Shown here piece after piece: positions 48,546-60,829 of a stretch of DNA of 64,000 nt. The DNA is taken from assembly GCA_002914805.1 (NCBI GenBank), contig JXTB01000102.1:603173-667172 (forward strand). The letters are read 5' to 3'. Numbering within the stretch: the stretch's first letter is position 1; each line of letters starts with the position of its first letter. Below the pieces are notes generated by a model. It ran no database searches and was not told the origin of the DNA. It was given only the letters and a program-made list of their open reading frames with translations. The DNA is from Parasponia andersonii (lineage: Eukaryota; Streptophyta; Magnoliopsida; Rosales; Cannabaceae). Made by a program: the position numbers and the translations under genes.

Positions 48546-49312
48546 ATGTTATGAGACATAATACCAAATACCCAAAACAAGTGACCATGTTCTGAAACAA
48601 AACAAATAGCACATAAAATAAATATATAATATTAGTATCCTTGTAAATAATATTACATATTTCAAAGAAACTATAAATGAGAAGAACTAATTCGAAGTGG
48701 GCATTTCTTCTTGGTATATTCGAGGCATCCGTATTGTTACGACCCAAAACCCAGGCCAGTGGCAGAAGGGGAATTTCACAAAGGTGGGAAATTCTTTGAT
48801 TTATTTGAAAAGTGTCAAAAGTTCTAGTTTTTATAAAAACAGTCCATTTAAATAAAATAATTAGAATTCCATTCCATAAACCACTCCCACAATTCGTATA
48901 CACCATTAAACATAGATCGAATAATTATTTAAAAATATGAAATCAAATATAGTTCCAAGCAAATCATCATCCACAACAGAATTCAAATCCCAGAATCGCA
49001 TACATAGGTTCACAGACAAAATAGAAAGCAGTAAATCTTGGTTCAATGCTAATACAAAGCCCAAACAGTCCAAACACCAAAACGACAAACTTCTAGCATT
49101 ACCAAGAGACAAATTGCAATATAGATGACCTCTGACTCCTTTTGATCACCGAGATCGCACTGGACACCACCTGAGGAAGAAGGTAGAGGGGTGAGCATAA
49201 AATGCTTAGTAGGAAAAACAATTACCCAGTCGAAAATATTTTAGTGATGGAGAATTCCTGCATGGTTAGTTTAGTCCAAAACATACATATATACATAATC
49301 CAAACCGGAAAT

Positions 49313-49314
<2 letters not shown>

Positions 49315-49353
<39 letters not shown>
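49315..49353. repeat. (TA)n microsatellite
   Basis: About 19 AT units inside the solo LTR. Confidence 0.9.
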
Positions 49354-49355
<2 letters not shown>

Positions 49356-50715
49356 TAGTGTATTCAAAACTATTCAATCCATATACACATGACACAAATC
49401 AACCTATACCCATAAGCTCTCATCCTCTCATTTGTGGAAACCCAGGATGATGGCACTAAGTATGCCTAACAGCCTGCCTGATACCTAAGCCCATACCCGG
49501 AGGGGACACCCATGTGTCGCCTACCAAACTTAGAGGGGCAACCGAATTGCCTACACCTACCAAATGGGGAGATAATCAGAAGTAACAAAATCCTGCACGA
49601 GTTTACGGACTCTCACCGACGGTGGAGCATGCAACACCACACTGTAAACCCACGATACTAATACGGTGCTCATGTATGATCATATGACATGTGCAATACA
49701 GAACTAAAGTGTGAAAATAATCGTGCTCTGGTTTTTCGGTAAAATCAGCATACTAGGTTTTTATAGAAAAACGGGCAGCATAATGACCCTATTTTTATTA
49801 TACCCAAAATAACTTGTACTCAGAAAATTCCCAGAGTAATACAGTATATATCTCATATATTCAATTCCCATCACAGATATTCGAGAAACCAAAAATCACA
49901 TTTGTTCTCATATGTTGCAGAAAATAAGTTTTGTTCGAAAATGATTTAAAACACAAGTAATTGAATCCCTACCTATCTCGAATAGCAATACTACGCTATT
50001 GAATCATCAAAGTGTCATTGACGATCGCCCAGAGAGTCGAAAACCAATTCCAAGCCCTCGATCGTCCTCTTGCGAAAAACCAACTTCTCACCGGAGCTTC
50101 AATTCTACAAACGAACTTCTTTGCTGAATTCCTAACACTCAAAATAGCTAGGTTAGATATATATAACTTGTCCAATTCGGGTCCGTGCCCACATTGGGCC
50201 GGTGGCATACAAAACGATATAAATCTCGACCGTCTGATCTCAATTTTCGTGCCGATCACTAAACAACACAATATATATAAATCAAACTTCTTCATTTTCC
50301 GAGTACATTCCAAAAATGACAATAAAAACACAATCTAACAGCCGGATAAAAAAGTCAAACTTAAACTAGAAATACCCAAAAATGGCAACTTTCAATCCAG
50401 GTAAAATGGGATTGAGATATATATACCTTGATGATCCTTGAGACGAGATGAATCCAACGGAACTGGTTGGAGGTCGAATGGTGGTCGGAATATTCGCTAG
50501 TGACGAAAAAACCGAAACGGCGACTGGCGAAGGGCGGCAGAGCTTCGGTGCGGATGGGTACTCTTGGAGGTTTTCCGGCATTGCAGGCGACGGCGGCGAC
50601 TGGCGAAGGGTGGCTAAACTTCAGCATGGACAGGGACCCTTCGCCGGTCAGTGGCACGGGCGGACGGTGGCTGGAGCAGCAGTCGCGGCTTCCTCAGGTG
50701 GTGTGGCCGAGAAAC

Positions 50716-50717
<2 letters not shown>

Positions 50718-50757
<40 letters not shown>
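50718..50757. repeat. (GA)n microsatellite
   Basis: About 19 GA units inside the solo LTR, probably in its transcribed leader if the minus orientation is right. Confidence 0.9.
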
Positions 50758-50760
<3 letters not shown>

Positions 50761-52450
50761 TCAGGAGAGAAGAGAGATAGAGAAAAGAAAAGGACAGGGC
50801 ATGTGGCCCTGTCTTATAGGGCTGTGTAATTTTTCAAAAATTACACATAAGTCCCCAAATTTTAAATCTCTATCAATCTAGTCCTCCAAAAATTGCTATT
50901 TAGTCCTTCTGCGCAAAACTTTTACAATTTAATCTCCATAATATTATATCTGAAAAATTGGTATATTGTCCAAATTACTCTCCCAAAATCCGGGTTTTGA
51001 CACATATAACCTGCATCTTTTTCTACTTCTTTTGCCTTCACCTTCTGAAAGAAATCTTTGCTCCTTTGGTCTACCATGCTTCTTTGTTTTTGGTGGAGGT
51101 AATACTTTAATCATCACTTCATCTTCGGGGATATCCTAATCCTCTTGTGGAGGCACCGGGTAAATCATCTCTGCATAGGCTAGGGTCCAAGTTGACAACT
51201 TATAATAATCAGAGCACAATTCATATATTTGCATGTTCACTGCCTCGCATGCTACTATGGCATGCATACAAGGAAGTCTATCGATGTCAAAGACACGACA
51301 TGAGCAACGCCTTTGACCGAAATCAACCACTGCATCATTACCATTTCCAATTACCTCGTACTCAAACCTATTAAGTTAGTTTAACTTCAGTCTTGATGAA
51401 TGCTTGAATCTTTCCCTCATAATCTCCTCTGCTTTTGAAGTCAATGGTGTATCTGGTGTTTCAATAGATGCCACGTTTTTTTGGTATTTATTGAACCACT
51501 CAAAGATTTTTTTTTTTTGAATAACATCCAGTAACGCAAGTATTGGGTAATCTTTCGCATGCTTCATCACCCCATTAATCGTTTCAGCTCTATTTATGGT
51601 CATGATATTGTAACGAGAACCTGCAAAGTGAGCTCTTGCCCATTTTGACACATCAATATGGGCGGTATCCTCAAGATACGCCACGGCTCCTAGATACCTA
51701 TTTTTAAGTTCATTATAATGCTTATTAAATTCGGATACTTTATATGCATTGGCAGCATCTTCAAATAGTTTGACAACTCCTTTAACTTTGACACAATTTC
51801 TCATATTCTGATAGAGATGCCACCTACAGAATCTATGGTGTGCCTTCTTATAAGTTTCTTGAACTCCTTTGATGATGTTTTTGTGTCTATCTGAAATAAT
51901 GACCAACTCCTCCTCATCTGGTATAAAATCTTGTAGCTTATGAAGGAACCAAGACCACGAAGTATCATTCTCAGAGTCAACCACTGCCCAAGCAATAGGA
52001 TATTGATGATAATTACCATATTGTACTGTCACGATAAGCATTACACCCTTGTAATCAACCCTCAACCAAGTTTCACCCATTATAATAACTTTTCTTATGC
52101 AATGATATCCTCTTATGCATGCAACATATGCCAAGAAAACATATTTGAATACGTTAGCTTTGTAACCTATACATATGTGATTGTGCCAAGATTCATCTTT
52201 CGAACCATATACAAATAAGCAACCATATACAAATAAGCTGGGAGTAATTGAAAACTCAACTCAAGTGAACCCCTAAGGAGTTTGTGAGCAAGTTTTTTTC
52301 TCTTCCAAGCTTTCCAATATGTTATTACAATATGACGATTTTGCATCATAGTCATTATTGATCTCAGAGTTAGTGTCTCTTTTTGATCTTCAAAATGTGA
52401 TTTTGATTTTACCATCTCTGCAACTATGGCTGAACTTGCTTGTCTGTGCT

Positions 52451-52544
52451 TCCGATTTCGATTGAGAAGGGAACAAGTATGAGTATTGCAATATGTTCCG
52501 ATTTCGATTGAGAAGGGAACAAGTATGAGTATTGCAATATGTTC
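52451..52544. repeat. 46 bp tandem duplication in the MURA gene
   Basis: TCCGATTTCGATTGAGAAGG and the bases after it are repeated with a 46 bp period and almost no change, so the duplication is younger than most decay around it. 46 is not a multiple of three. Confidence 0.9.
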
Positions 52545-53439
52545 GGATGGAAAAATGCTTCGAGTTTGCAATCTTCCTTGCTCTGATTGCCTATTTACAT
52601 GTCATATCAATGCATTTTGTTACGTATAATGACCTAGTATATTTCTTTATTTCCATCTCAAAGCAAGCCTTTAGAGCAATATCATGCAATTTATTTTTCA
52701 CTTCTTCTTTATTAGCGAATTCCTGACTAATTATCAAATCCGAATAATCAGTGAAACTAAAAGGCTCATCACTAATGATAACATTTAAAGGTTCGCAGTT
52801 TTCTAAAATTGTTTAATCTACCTCAGGACTTTGTGGAAAATCTGGACATTATGGAGCCGGGCTTGATGCCGTTGCATCTATAACAAGATGCTGCATATTA
52901 CCAATCCTAATATTCTCTCCAATGTGGCTAGGTGCAAAAGCTGTATCACAAACATTTCTCTCAGCATCAAAGTCATCACCTATGTTTTTTGGCAACATTG
53001 GAACGTTTTCTTTTATGCATCCTTCAATAGCTTTATCACATCCATCTTTCTCAATAAGCTCCACACATAGAGTTTTTCTATGTTTGTTCTCTCCAACGTC
53101 AAAAAGATACCCAATAACACATTCATCACTCCTTAAGGTAACTAGGGGCACCTTCTCTAATGGACAATAAGGCAAGTAACTTAGTTTCAATTCTGTGTTA
53201 TTATGGTCCACACCAAGCCTCTCATATAATTTCAACACCAATTCAGAAAACTTAATGATAGATTTGTTAAAAACAAGAAGATAGTTTCTAGATTCTTTGG
53301 GAACCACTCGTAAGACTCTACATTTTCCTTATTGTACAAGTCATTTAAAAAAATATTATTAGTATCGATAATTATTAGTAGTCCCAAAAAATTCCTTTAA
53401 AATTTTATTAAAAAAGTATTTAATTTTATTAAATAAATA

Positions 53440-53660
53440 CGCTCTAATGGACCTTTCGAGCTCGATTGGATCTGTTTGAGTTTTGTATCCACTCGAATAG
53501 TCCCGATCGGGCTCGAATTATCCCAGTTGAGTTATATAACTAGTTTTTAGAAAATTCTAGTCAAGCTCGATTAGAGTTCTAATCGAGTTAAATAAACTTT
53601 CAGAGAGCAATCTACTGGATTTAATCAGGCTTAACTAGAATCCATTCGAGTATTATTGTT
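53440..53660. repeat. Outlying copy of the 125 bp family words
   Basis: GAGCTCGATTGGATC, CAGTTGAGTT and TCTAGTCAAGCTCGATTAG recall the words of the arrays at 46.5-48.5 kb. It lies just upstream of the MURA start, at the other side of that gene. The match is by word content only. Confidence 0.4.
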
Positions 53661-54180
53661 CATCATCTTCCAATTGTCGTACTACATGCAAAACCTAGAA
53701 ACTAAGCTCAAATCAACCCTGTTACGGTTTTTTTTTTTTTCAATTTTTAAATTTACTTTGAAAGCATGGAAAAATAGATTACAAACGAGTCTGCAACTTA
53801 CTAAATTTCGAATCAAAGTGATTTTGAACAAGAATTCAGAAATTTGAGATGTTGAATTTGAATTTATACTGTGAAACGTAACGAACTTCATGCTTACTTC
53901 AAAAATTCTTGAACTCAAAATTATGCTTGCCTCAGATCTTTGGAATTGTAGGAAACTCAGATCTAGATGCTAAAAGAAGAGAAGAATAGTACAAGAGAGA
54001 TTGGCCTTTTGGTTTTCTGGGTGAAGTGCTCGAATGGAATAATCTAATTTGCCACTTTTTTTAAATAAAGGGTTTTATTATTTTATGAATTACCATTATT
54101 AGTTAAGTGTATTTTGTTCTAAAATAAATAAATAAGGGCATTATAGGGAAATTATATGATTCATTAATGTAGAGGTTATG

Positions 54181-55529
54181 AGTCTAATTAAACTTTTAAA
54201 CAGTCATGCTCCAAAAAAAAATTGTTATTTAAGGTTGACAAACATAATGGCCATGGTCAGTAGAAGGCTCGAGGAAATAGGCCGATGGTCCACTATTGGT
54301 CTGACCCAATCTGCAATAGCAAAATTATTGAATTTTGGATTCATTTTAAATAAATATTCGTTTTTTAATTGGTACCATTTATATAGTAAGTGCCTAATAT
54401 AAAAAGGGCGACGAATCTTATTTTACAAATCAAGAAATAATTTCATATAGAAAATTGATAAGATAAATATTTATTCTATCGACTTCTTATATAAAAGTTG
54501 TTTCTGTATTTATAGAATAGGATTCGAATCTTATACCAAACATCCCTTAACATATTTAGTATATTAATTAAAGTTTTTTTTAAATAGATATATTAAAAAT
54601 AAAAGTACATGTTTTCAATCATTTAGCTTTTAAAAGAGAAAAATGAACATTTGTTAAAACAATTAAAAAAAAAAAGGATACCTACTCTAATTTTCCTTTT
54701 TTTTGTGATTATTTTCATACATCTTCCTACTCTACCAACACTATTTCTAAAACTACACACTCAATTAAAATTAAAAATCTAATCACTACTTTTTATACTC
54801 CTAATTTTTTCTAACCTATCCCTTCATTAATCGAAAATTATCTTCTTTCCACACTTTTTTTCTCCATTATGCTTATTTACATTCCACATTTTCTTTCTTT
54901 TCTTCTCATCCCTTTTTTACTTGATAAATTTTGGAGTTTCTACAATATACAATATATTTATGAGAAAATTTGACTTTTTATGATAATTTTTCAAAAAAAA
55001 TTGAAAAAACCCACACTTTGAAATTGTTAGAAAAGTCTCAGATTTTAATAGTAAAATACCATTTTAAAACTTATTTAGAAAAATATATTTTTTTATTAAT
55101 TCATAAGATACTTGAAATAACCAATCAAGTTATCTGAGGTAACTTGACCTATTATCTCAAATAAGTAGATTAGTTACCGCATGTAACCTAACTGGTTACT
55201 TTGAGTAACATTAAAAAAATACTATTTTTTACTACTTAAGGACATACTTAAAGTAACAAATCATGTACCTTTTCCAAAACTTGAACTTGTGAAAGGCACT
55301 CGAGATAACTAATTAGGATACATAAGATACCCAATCCAAAATTTTCTAATAAATTAGGTCATTTAGGATTTATCAATTTTTGACATTCTAAATATGTATT
55401 TGTGTAAGTACCCTTTCTAAAAGGTTTGGCTTGTTCTTGATGCATTCAGTTTTGGGCCCCATAAAAAATTGACAAACTGATATATTTGTAGATGGTAAAA
55501 TCTATAATTTCGGAGATTGGGCTACCAAT
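54181..55529. other. Gene-free AT-rich stretch
   Basis: Nothing recognisable apart from short A or T runs. It ends in CCAAT (55525-55529), the left target duplication of the next element. Confidence 0.5.
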
Positions 55530-55683
55530 TGTTAGTTATAATTTAGGAATACATGATAAAATCAAAGATGAATAGATGCATGGAAATCAAAAAAATTTCC
55601 GAATTATAATTTTTCATGAAACCTTTTAAGATCTTTATTATGGTCTAAATATATACAATAAATTGTATACTAAAAACTTATAA

Positions 55684-57289
55684 TGGATTTTTTATACGCA
55701 AGTGCATGTATCGAATAAGTAATAAAGTGATGAATAAAGATATCGTTCCCACAGAAAAATTGTTATAACTTATTAAGTACTAGCCTACACTAGTTATCAA
55801 TTTATCCAAACAATCAATTTAAAAATTTAAACTAAAAGAAAATAAGAAAATAAATAAAACAAAACTAAAGAGTGCAAGTAATATATCAAATTACCAAAAA
55901 AAAAAAAATAAACCTAGGATTACAATTTTCACTCTATGTATGCCTGAATCACTAGTTACCCTCTTTGAATTACTATTTAACCCGAATTGTTAATCAAGAA
56001 CCCTAATGTATCTATAAGCCTCTTCCGATAGTCATGTAAAAATATCTCCTCTAATTGATTCACTATATTCCTATGTGAATTAGATTAAGAAAAGATTCAG
56101 TAAGAGTAAGGTCTTTCAATGATTGCACATGTTATGTAGGTATATTTCTATCCTACATAAACTCATCTAATCATAATCATGTGTTATTCTATCTAGGTCT
56201 AAATCTGAAATCCTTTTTCTAAGTTAATACAAATTACCAATATCAATTTAAGTGGTGATCAAGCACTCAAAAGCATTAAGAACAAGATAGAATAAACAAT
56301 TCATAAATTAAAATTGCAAAATCAAAGAAGAAACATCATAATTCAAACTACATCTAGATATCCCATTGTAATCCTAGAAAAATTAAATTAGTTCATAACT
56401 AAAATAACAAAACTAAAAAAAAATTGCAACATAATGAAAAACTAAAAATAAAAATAAAACAAACGAGAGTTTCACAGAGTGCAGAATGATTGAGAATAAT
56501 TGCGAGCCTCTTATTCCAATTCGGCCTCCAATTGCTCTCTCTATTAATCTTTCTCTCCCTCTGGACTATTGTGTTTCTCTATCTAGAATGGTGTGTTTTT
56601 TTTTTTCTCTAGTCTCGTAGCCCTTTTATAACTGATGAGAGTGAATTCACGTTCTCCAAGGGTCTTTTCTGATTGGTGGAAGATATGTGTCAATTTTCTT
56701 TTTTTTTCTCTTCTTTTCTCTTTCCCGTTCTCTCACGTTCCTATTCAATTTTTGATACTTGGGTGATTATCAGACACGGCGTAAAACATGTGAGCTCGGC
56801 ACGAAACCAGGCGCTGATTGGACAACAGAAATATGACTTTGACTGAGTTGACGTGGCTCTTTCTCGTTGGATCTCAAAACCGGATGTACGAGGTGTTAGT
56901 GCATAGGATCAGACATTCCATCAGCTGTAGTAACATGCGGGCCCTACCTACTCCCTGCTCTAGCTGCTCCACTCACTGTGCTTGCGCGTGATGAGCACGC
57001 ACTAATCCGGTCCGTTTAAAAGCTCATCTGACGGCTAGAAATCCTCTGTTTTTCTTCCTGATTCAAACCAAATTAAATATAAATCTAATAAAAACCTAAT
57101 TCAAATTAAATAATCTTAAACTAATCAAATTAATTTACCTAAATCTAATAAAATAACATAAAATTAAATAAAACTGAATTCAACCTAAAACAAAATAAAA
57201 CAAAATAAATTACTTAAATTAAAATTACTCTAATACACATTTTTAATGAATAAAAGATACAAATAACTCTATAAAAATAGAGTTTATCA
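55684..57289 (-). mobile_element. LTR-type repeat nested in the solo LTR, about 1.6 kb
   Basis: On the minus strand it starts TGATAAACTCTATTTTTATA and ends near TGCACTTGCGTATAAAAAATCCA (split around 55684-55706). A TATCGTTCCCACAG word near 55741 is shared in part with 59930-60010. No target duplication was found, so edges are uncertain, and no coding part is recognised. Confidence 0.5.
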
Positions 57290-58585
57290 GTACCTCAACC
57301 AAATAGTCTTCCTTCCTATGAACCAAGTTTGTAACTGTAGGGATGAGTGGGCATCTCGAGCTTGATCAACTTAAAGTGAGAATTCAAGAACTCCAATGGC
57401 TTTTAATCTTAGCCCTAAGAATTTCTATCTTTTACTTTTCTCTCAGTTTTATGTGCAGTCGTCAAGCAAAAGTTTGAGTCAAAACTAAACATAATAAACA
57501 AAGAAAGGTGAGAGGAGCCTTTTATAAGTGGCCCCTATAAGTGAATTTTACTACTAGTTTAGCAATTGGATGGACCTTAATTGCCCACCCAACAATTTGG
57601 CATTTTTCTTCCTTTTTGTATAATTATCCAAAAAATTATTTGAGCCTAATTGATCTCATGTAACCCAAGATATTGATGAAGGTTGAGGAGCCAAATAGAC
57701 CTATTTATTTCAAGCTCCAATAGACAAAGCCCAGTCACAATTAACTCTTAATACAAGTAGATTTGTATTATTAGTTATGGACTTATTTCACTAAAAATCC
57801 AAACTGCACTCTTGAATTAAATAAATATCACAAGATACTTTATAATTAAAATTATGTCCATTAAATAATTAACATATACATATGTATCCCTACATAAATA
57901 CCAATAATTGGGGCTATGTAAAATTATCATTTTACCCCTCTAATTATATTTTTCAATTCTTTGATACAAGGCTATATTTAATGGATGATCAGACTTATAG
58001 AAAATCTTCAATTAATAAAATATCTAATTTTATTAATTACTCAGCTAAAGTTTAAATCATCCACGCTCTTATTGCTCGTCAAAACAATATTCACTTCTTC
58101 ATATTATAGAGTTATAGATTCCATATCTATAAAAATATATTCTTAATGCCTATAATAATATATTAATAAAATGTCGGGGTCTAGATTGTCAATTTCTTGA
58201 TTTGTACTTTTTAATTTCTCGAATAATACAAGTTATAAACACAAGTTTATCTCTTATTTTCGGATTAAGAAAGACATATACTAATCATCAAGTTTGCAAG
58301 AATGTGTTCTTATTAATGACACTACGATAATATATTTTATATGGTCCATGTTTAATTTTTACACACCAAGACTCTTTACACATGGTCATAGTAATATAGA
58401 TTAAGACACAATGAATGCACAAAGTCTTACAACATGATCCAAAAGAAGTGTCCAACTTCTCTTATTAGTTGTGAATAGTCTTATTAGTTGTGAACAATCT
58501 TATTTGATTTAATTAAAGAAAATCTGTCTTAACTTTAATAAACAACTTTATTAAAATATTTCTCTAATAAATGCGATCTTGAATC

Positions 58586-59167
58586 TACATTATTGGTTAA
58601 TACCAGAAAAAGAAAGTCAAGACCGATATAAACTCACCAGGTCGCATATCAGCATTTTAACCAATAATGCGACCTAACATGAATAAAAAAACATGTGGTC
58701 TTAAGCTGCAATAAAAAAAATTAGATCAAGCTTCAAATGGGCTACGAAGAAAGGGAAACAAGCTTCTATGTGAGGATCAAGCAATCCATTTACTAGCTAT
58801 TACTCAATTTTGTATTGTTACTCAAATATATCTCATTTTTGGTACTTTCCCGTACTCACAATTAGAAAACATTGAGCCATTCTCACCTATATAAGGAGGG
58901 AAGGGACTTAGTTTCATTATTTTCTATCACACAATCACTTCACTATACACTCACCCTTTGTAATTTTCTCTTTGCTTTCATTTTGAGACCTAGAGAAACT
59001 CCTATAATTCTTCAGAAAATAATGAAGAATAATGAATATAGACTCATCTTTTTGGAGGCTGAACTACTATAAAATTCTTGTCACCTATTTGCTTTATCAA
59101 CCTTTTTCATATACAAGCCACTTCTTGTAACTTTTTAAATTAATTGTTGATAAAGCCTCCATCAACA
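58586..59167 (+). repeat. Second nested element, probable solo LTR, 582 bp
   Basis: GAATC lies on both sides (58581-58585 and 59168-59172). The ends are TACATTATTGG and CATCAACA; a TG start may have changed to TA. A CCTATATAAGGAGG TATA box near 58887-58900 and pyrimidine-rich downstream sequence fit a plus-strand LTR promoter. The frame at 58872-59072 has no domain. Confidence 0.6.
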
Positions 59168-59301
59168 GAATCTTTTAACATATACTATTGTACCAATAAT
59201 CATAAATATTATCGTAAATACTATGCATGAATTATTACTTTATTAAATATCCAATATATTCAATAAATAATAATAAATATTTTTTGGATATAATCCTAAC
59301 A

Positions 59302-60829
59302 CCAATAACCTAAAAAACCTAAAAGCCATAAGAATGCTCTCTGGACATAAGGGTGGTGCTGGCCTAAAAAACGCTGATAGTCAAGTTAGTAATAATAAAA
59401 TATGAAATAAATAATAATGAATATAAATAAATGTAAAAATGATCAAAAGTGATACTGCAACTGATGAAGGCGTGAAAGCCTCAGAGAATGATTGAGTGTC
59501 TCAACTCAAGAGTACATGATTGCCTGCATAGTTTCTGAAGTCTAAAGCATTGGGAGTACGATAAGAAAGAGATTTTGTTTTTAATAATTGCATGTATAAA
59601 TACTTGTTTCAATTCAGTATCCCCTTCTTTCCAGTGGAGTGAGGCATTTATAGCGAGCTTAATCAACATGCATCCTCCCCTTATCACTCATTTGGTTGAT
59701 AGATATCCAGATTTTGATGGATGTTAATTAAGGACATGATCTTTCTTACGTCAAGTAAGTTTTAATTGAATTCCATGTCGCCTTATTTGTGAACAGTAGA
59801 GTACTTTTCTCTTTACTATTAAGATAATTCAAAGAAGTAGATTTCATCCCACTTGAAGGTGAGAGATAAGTGGAAGACTCTCTTGACCGAGTCTTAATAA
59901 ATAGGAGTTTGTTATGTGTATATTAACACTTCAAAATTACACGTGTATAATATTGTAAATAAGTAATATAGTTAAGTAAGAGTTATCATCCTACGAGGAT
60001 TAGATACTAATTCAATGCTAATTACTAAAATTAATTTAACTTTATCCAAACGATAGTAATTAAAATAAAAAGAAACAATTAAAACGAGAATTCAAAAGCA
60101 AAAATTGAAGATGCAAGTGAAATAGAAAAATTCAAGATAGAATTGCCTAGCTAGGATTACTAGTTTTCCCAACCCTGCACTTGTTTTTTTTTTACCTCTT
60201 TCTCCTTCTAATTAATTTAACTAAACAAATGTTAGCCAAGTAATGAATATCTAATTGTGCATATTTTTTAAGGATTTATATCATTATTATATTAAAGTAT
60301 CATTAACTTCCTTAACTTCTCGTGTTGACCCAAGTTTCAAAACTTCAGGCCCAGATAGCCCTTAGACATAGGCACATCTCATGTTGTGTTTGTGCGTAAA
60401 CTAAGTCCTTTTTATGCTAAAACATAGTGAGCCCAACATGATAGCTTATTCTTGTGCCCAACTTCAGTCAACTCATTAAATTGTCATGATAGTAAATATT
60501 TTATGATTTTATAAATTTATTTCATTAAAAATTTATGTTTTGATTCAAAACAATTGTACAAAAATATAATTATTTAGCTATTTTAGTGTAAGAATCAAAA
60601 TTGATTTCTATTTAGTAATTACTCTTTCCACTAGTATTACTCTTTTGTTTAAAAAAGAAAAACATGCAAAATTTATCATTTAAGCCTTAAGAATGTTAAA
60701 GTAAAAATAAATAGTTTTAAAGTATGCAAAGTTATAGTTTTCGTTGTTTTTGGGTGTGTTGTGCCCGTGCGCAAGGTCGTATCGTACCGTTTCAATCCAT
60801 AGTTCCCAAAAATTGGAGTCCAACATATT
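59302..60829. other. Gene-free stretch with a partial repeat
   Basis: AATAAGTAATATAGTTAAGT near 59958 and the next 300 or so bases resemble the right-hand part of the nested element at 55684-57289 (AATAAGTAATAAAGTGATGA). It seems to be a truncated relative. No gene is seen. Confidence 0.4.

Larger units (their letters stand above)
48735..51002 (-). repeat. Solo LTR, 2268 bp, inserted in the MURA gene
   Basis: It starts TGTTACGACCC and ends GGTTTTGACA. The flanks CGTAT (48730-48734) and CATAT (51003-51007) match at four of five bases, as an old target duplication would. A TATAAGA motif on the minus strand near 50815 and the resemblance to 404-2614, whose orientation is known from its primer site, support minus orientation. 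It contains (TA)n at 49315-49353 and (GA)n at 50718-50757. Overlapping frames at 50448-50829 have microsatellite-made sequence and no domain. Confidence 0.8.
48671..53307 (-). pseudogene. MURA-like transposase gene of the MULE, degraded
   Basis: MURA is a DDE transposase that cuts and inserts Mutator elements. Minus-strand order: N-terminal region (52849-53307, M-V-P-K-E-S), a middle part (52167-52571, T-Y-W-K-A-W-K), the catalytic core (51376-52134) with D27 (L-R-V-D), D82 (I-I-S-D) and a candidate E184 (N-R-A-E-T-I-N) plus C-R-W-H, then a SWIM zinc finger (51136-51330, C-S-C ... C-M-H) and a basic K-T-K-K-H-G-R-P-K tail near 51070. The last, knuckle-like C-terminal bases (48671-48734) lie beyond the LTR at 48735-51002. 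A stop follows L-K-L-N at 51376, a 46 bp duplication (52451-52544) breaks the frame, and an 18 bp duplication (52204-52238) is in frame. It is not functional as it stands. Confidence 0.85.
41278..54180. mobile_element. Large Mutator-like element with convergent Ulp1 and MURA genes
   Basis: An Ulp1/DUF1985 gene (+, 41686-46430) and a MURA transposase gene (-, 53307-48671) face each other across a repeat block. Protease-bearing MULEs (Kaonashi-type) are known in plants. MuDR of maize also has two convergent genes, with mudrB where Ulp1 sits here. Two solo LTRs (42959-44611 and 48735-51002) account for about 3.9 kb, giving an original element near 9 kb. I did not find terminal inverted repeats or a 9 bp duplication, so both outer limits are guesses based on gene starts and flanking sequence. 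The genes might also have arrived separately. Both genes have stops. Confidence 0.6.
55530..59301 (-). repeat. Solo LTR, Angela-like Copia, enlarged by two insertions
   Basis: It starts TGTTAGTTATAA and ends ATCCTAACA on the plus strand. CCAAT stands on both sides (55525-55529 and 59302-59306), a perfect 5 bp duplication. Read on the minus strand it begins TGTTAGGATTATATCC and contains TTAAGAGTTAATTGTGACTG, like the Angela-type LTR at 42959-44611. Taking out the insertions at 55684-57289 and 58586-59167 leaves about 1.58 kb, close to the 1653 bp of that relative. No internal region is present. Confidence 0.8.

Noticed and set aside
50448-50881. Three overlapping plus-strand frames of 76-120 residues
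   Set aside because: They lie in a GC-rich LTR part, use the (GA)n run in all frames and show no domain.
58586-59167. Possible endogenous pararetrovirus promoter because of its TATATAAGGAGG box
   Set aside because: No coat, movement or polymerase coding nearby; the GAATC duplication favours a solo LTR.
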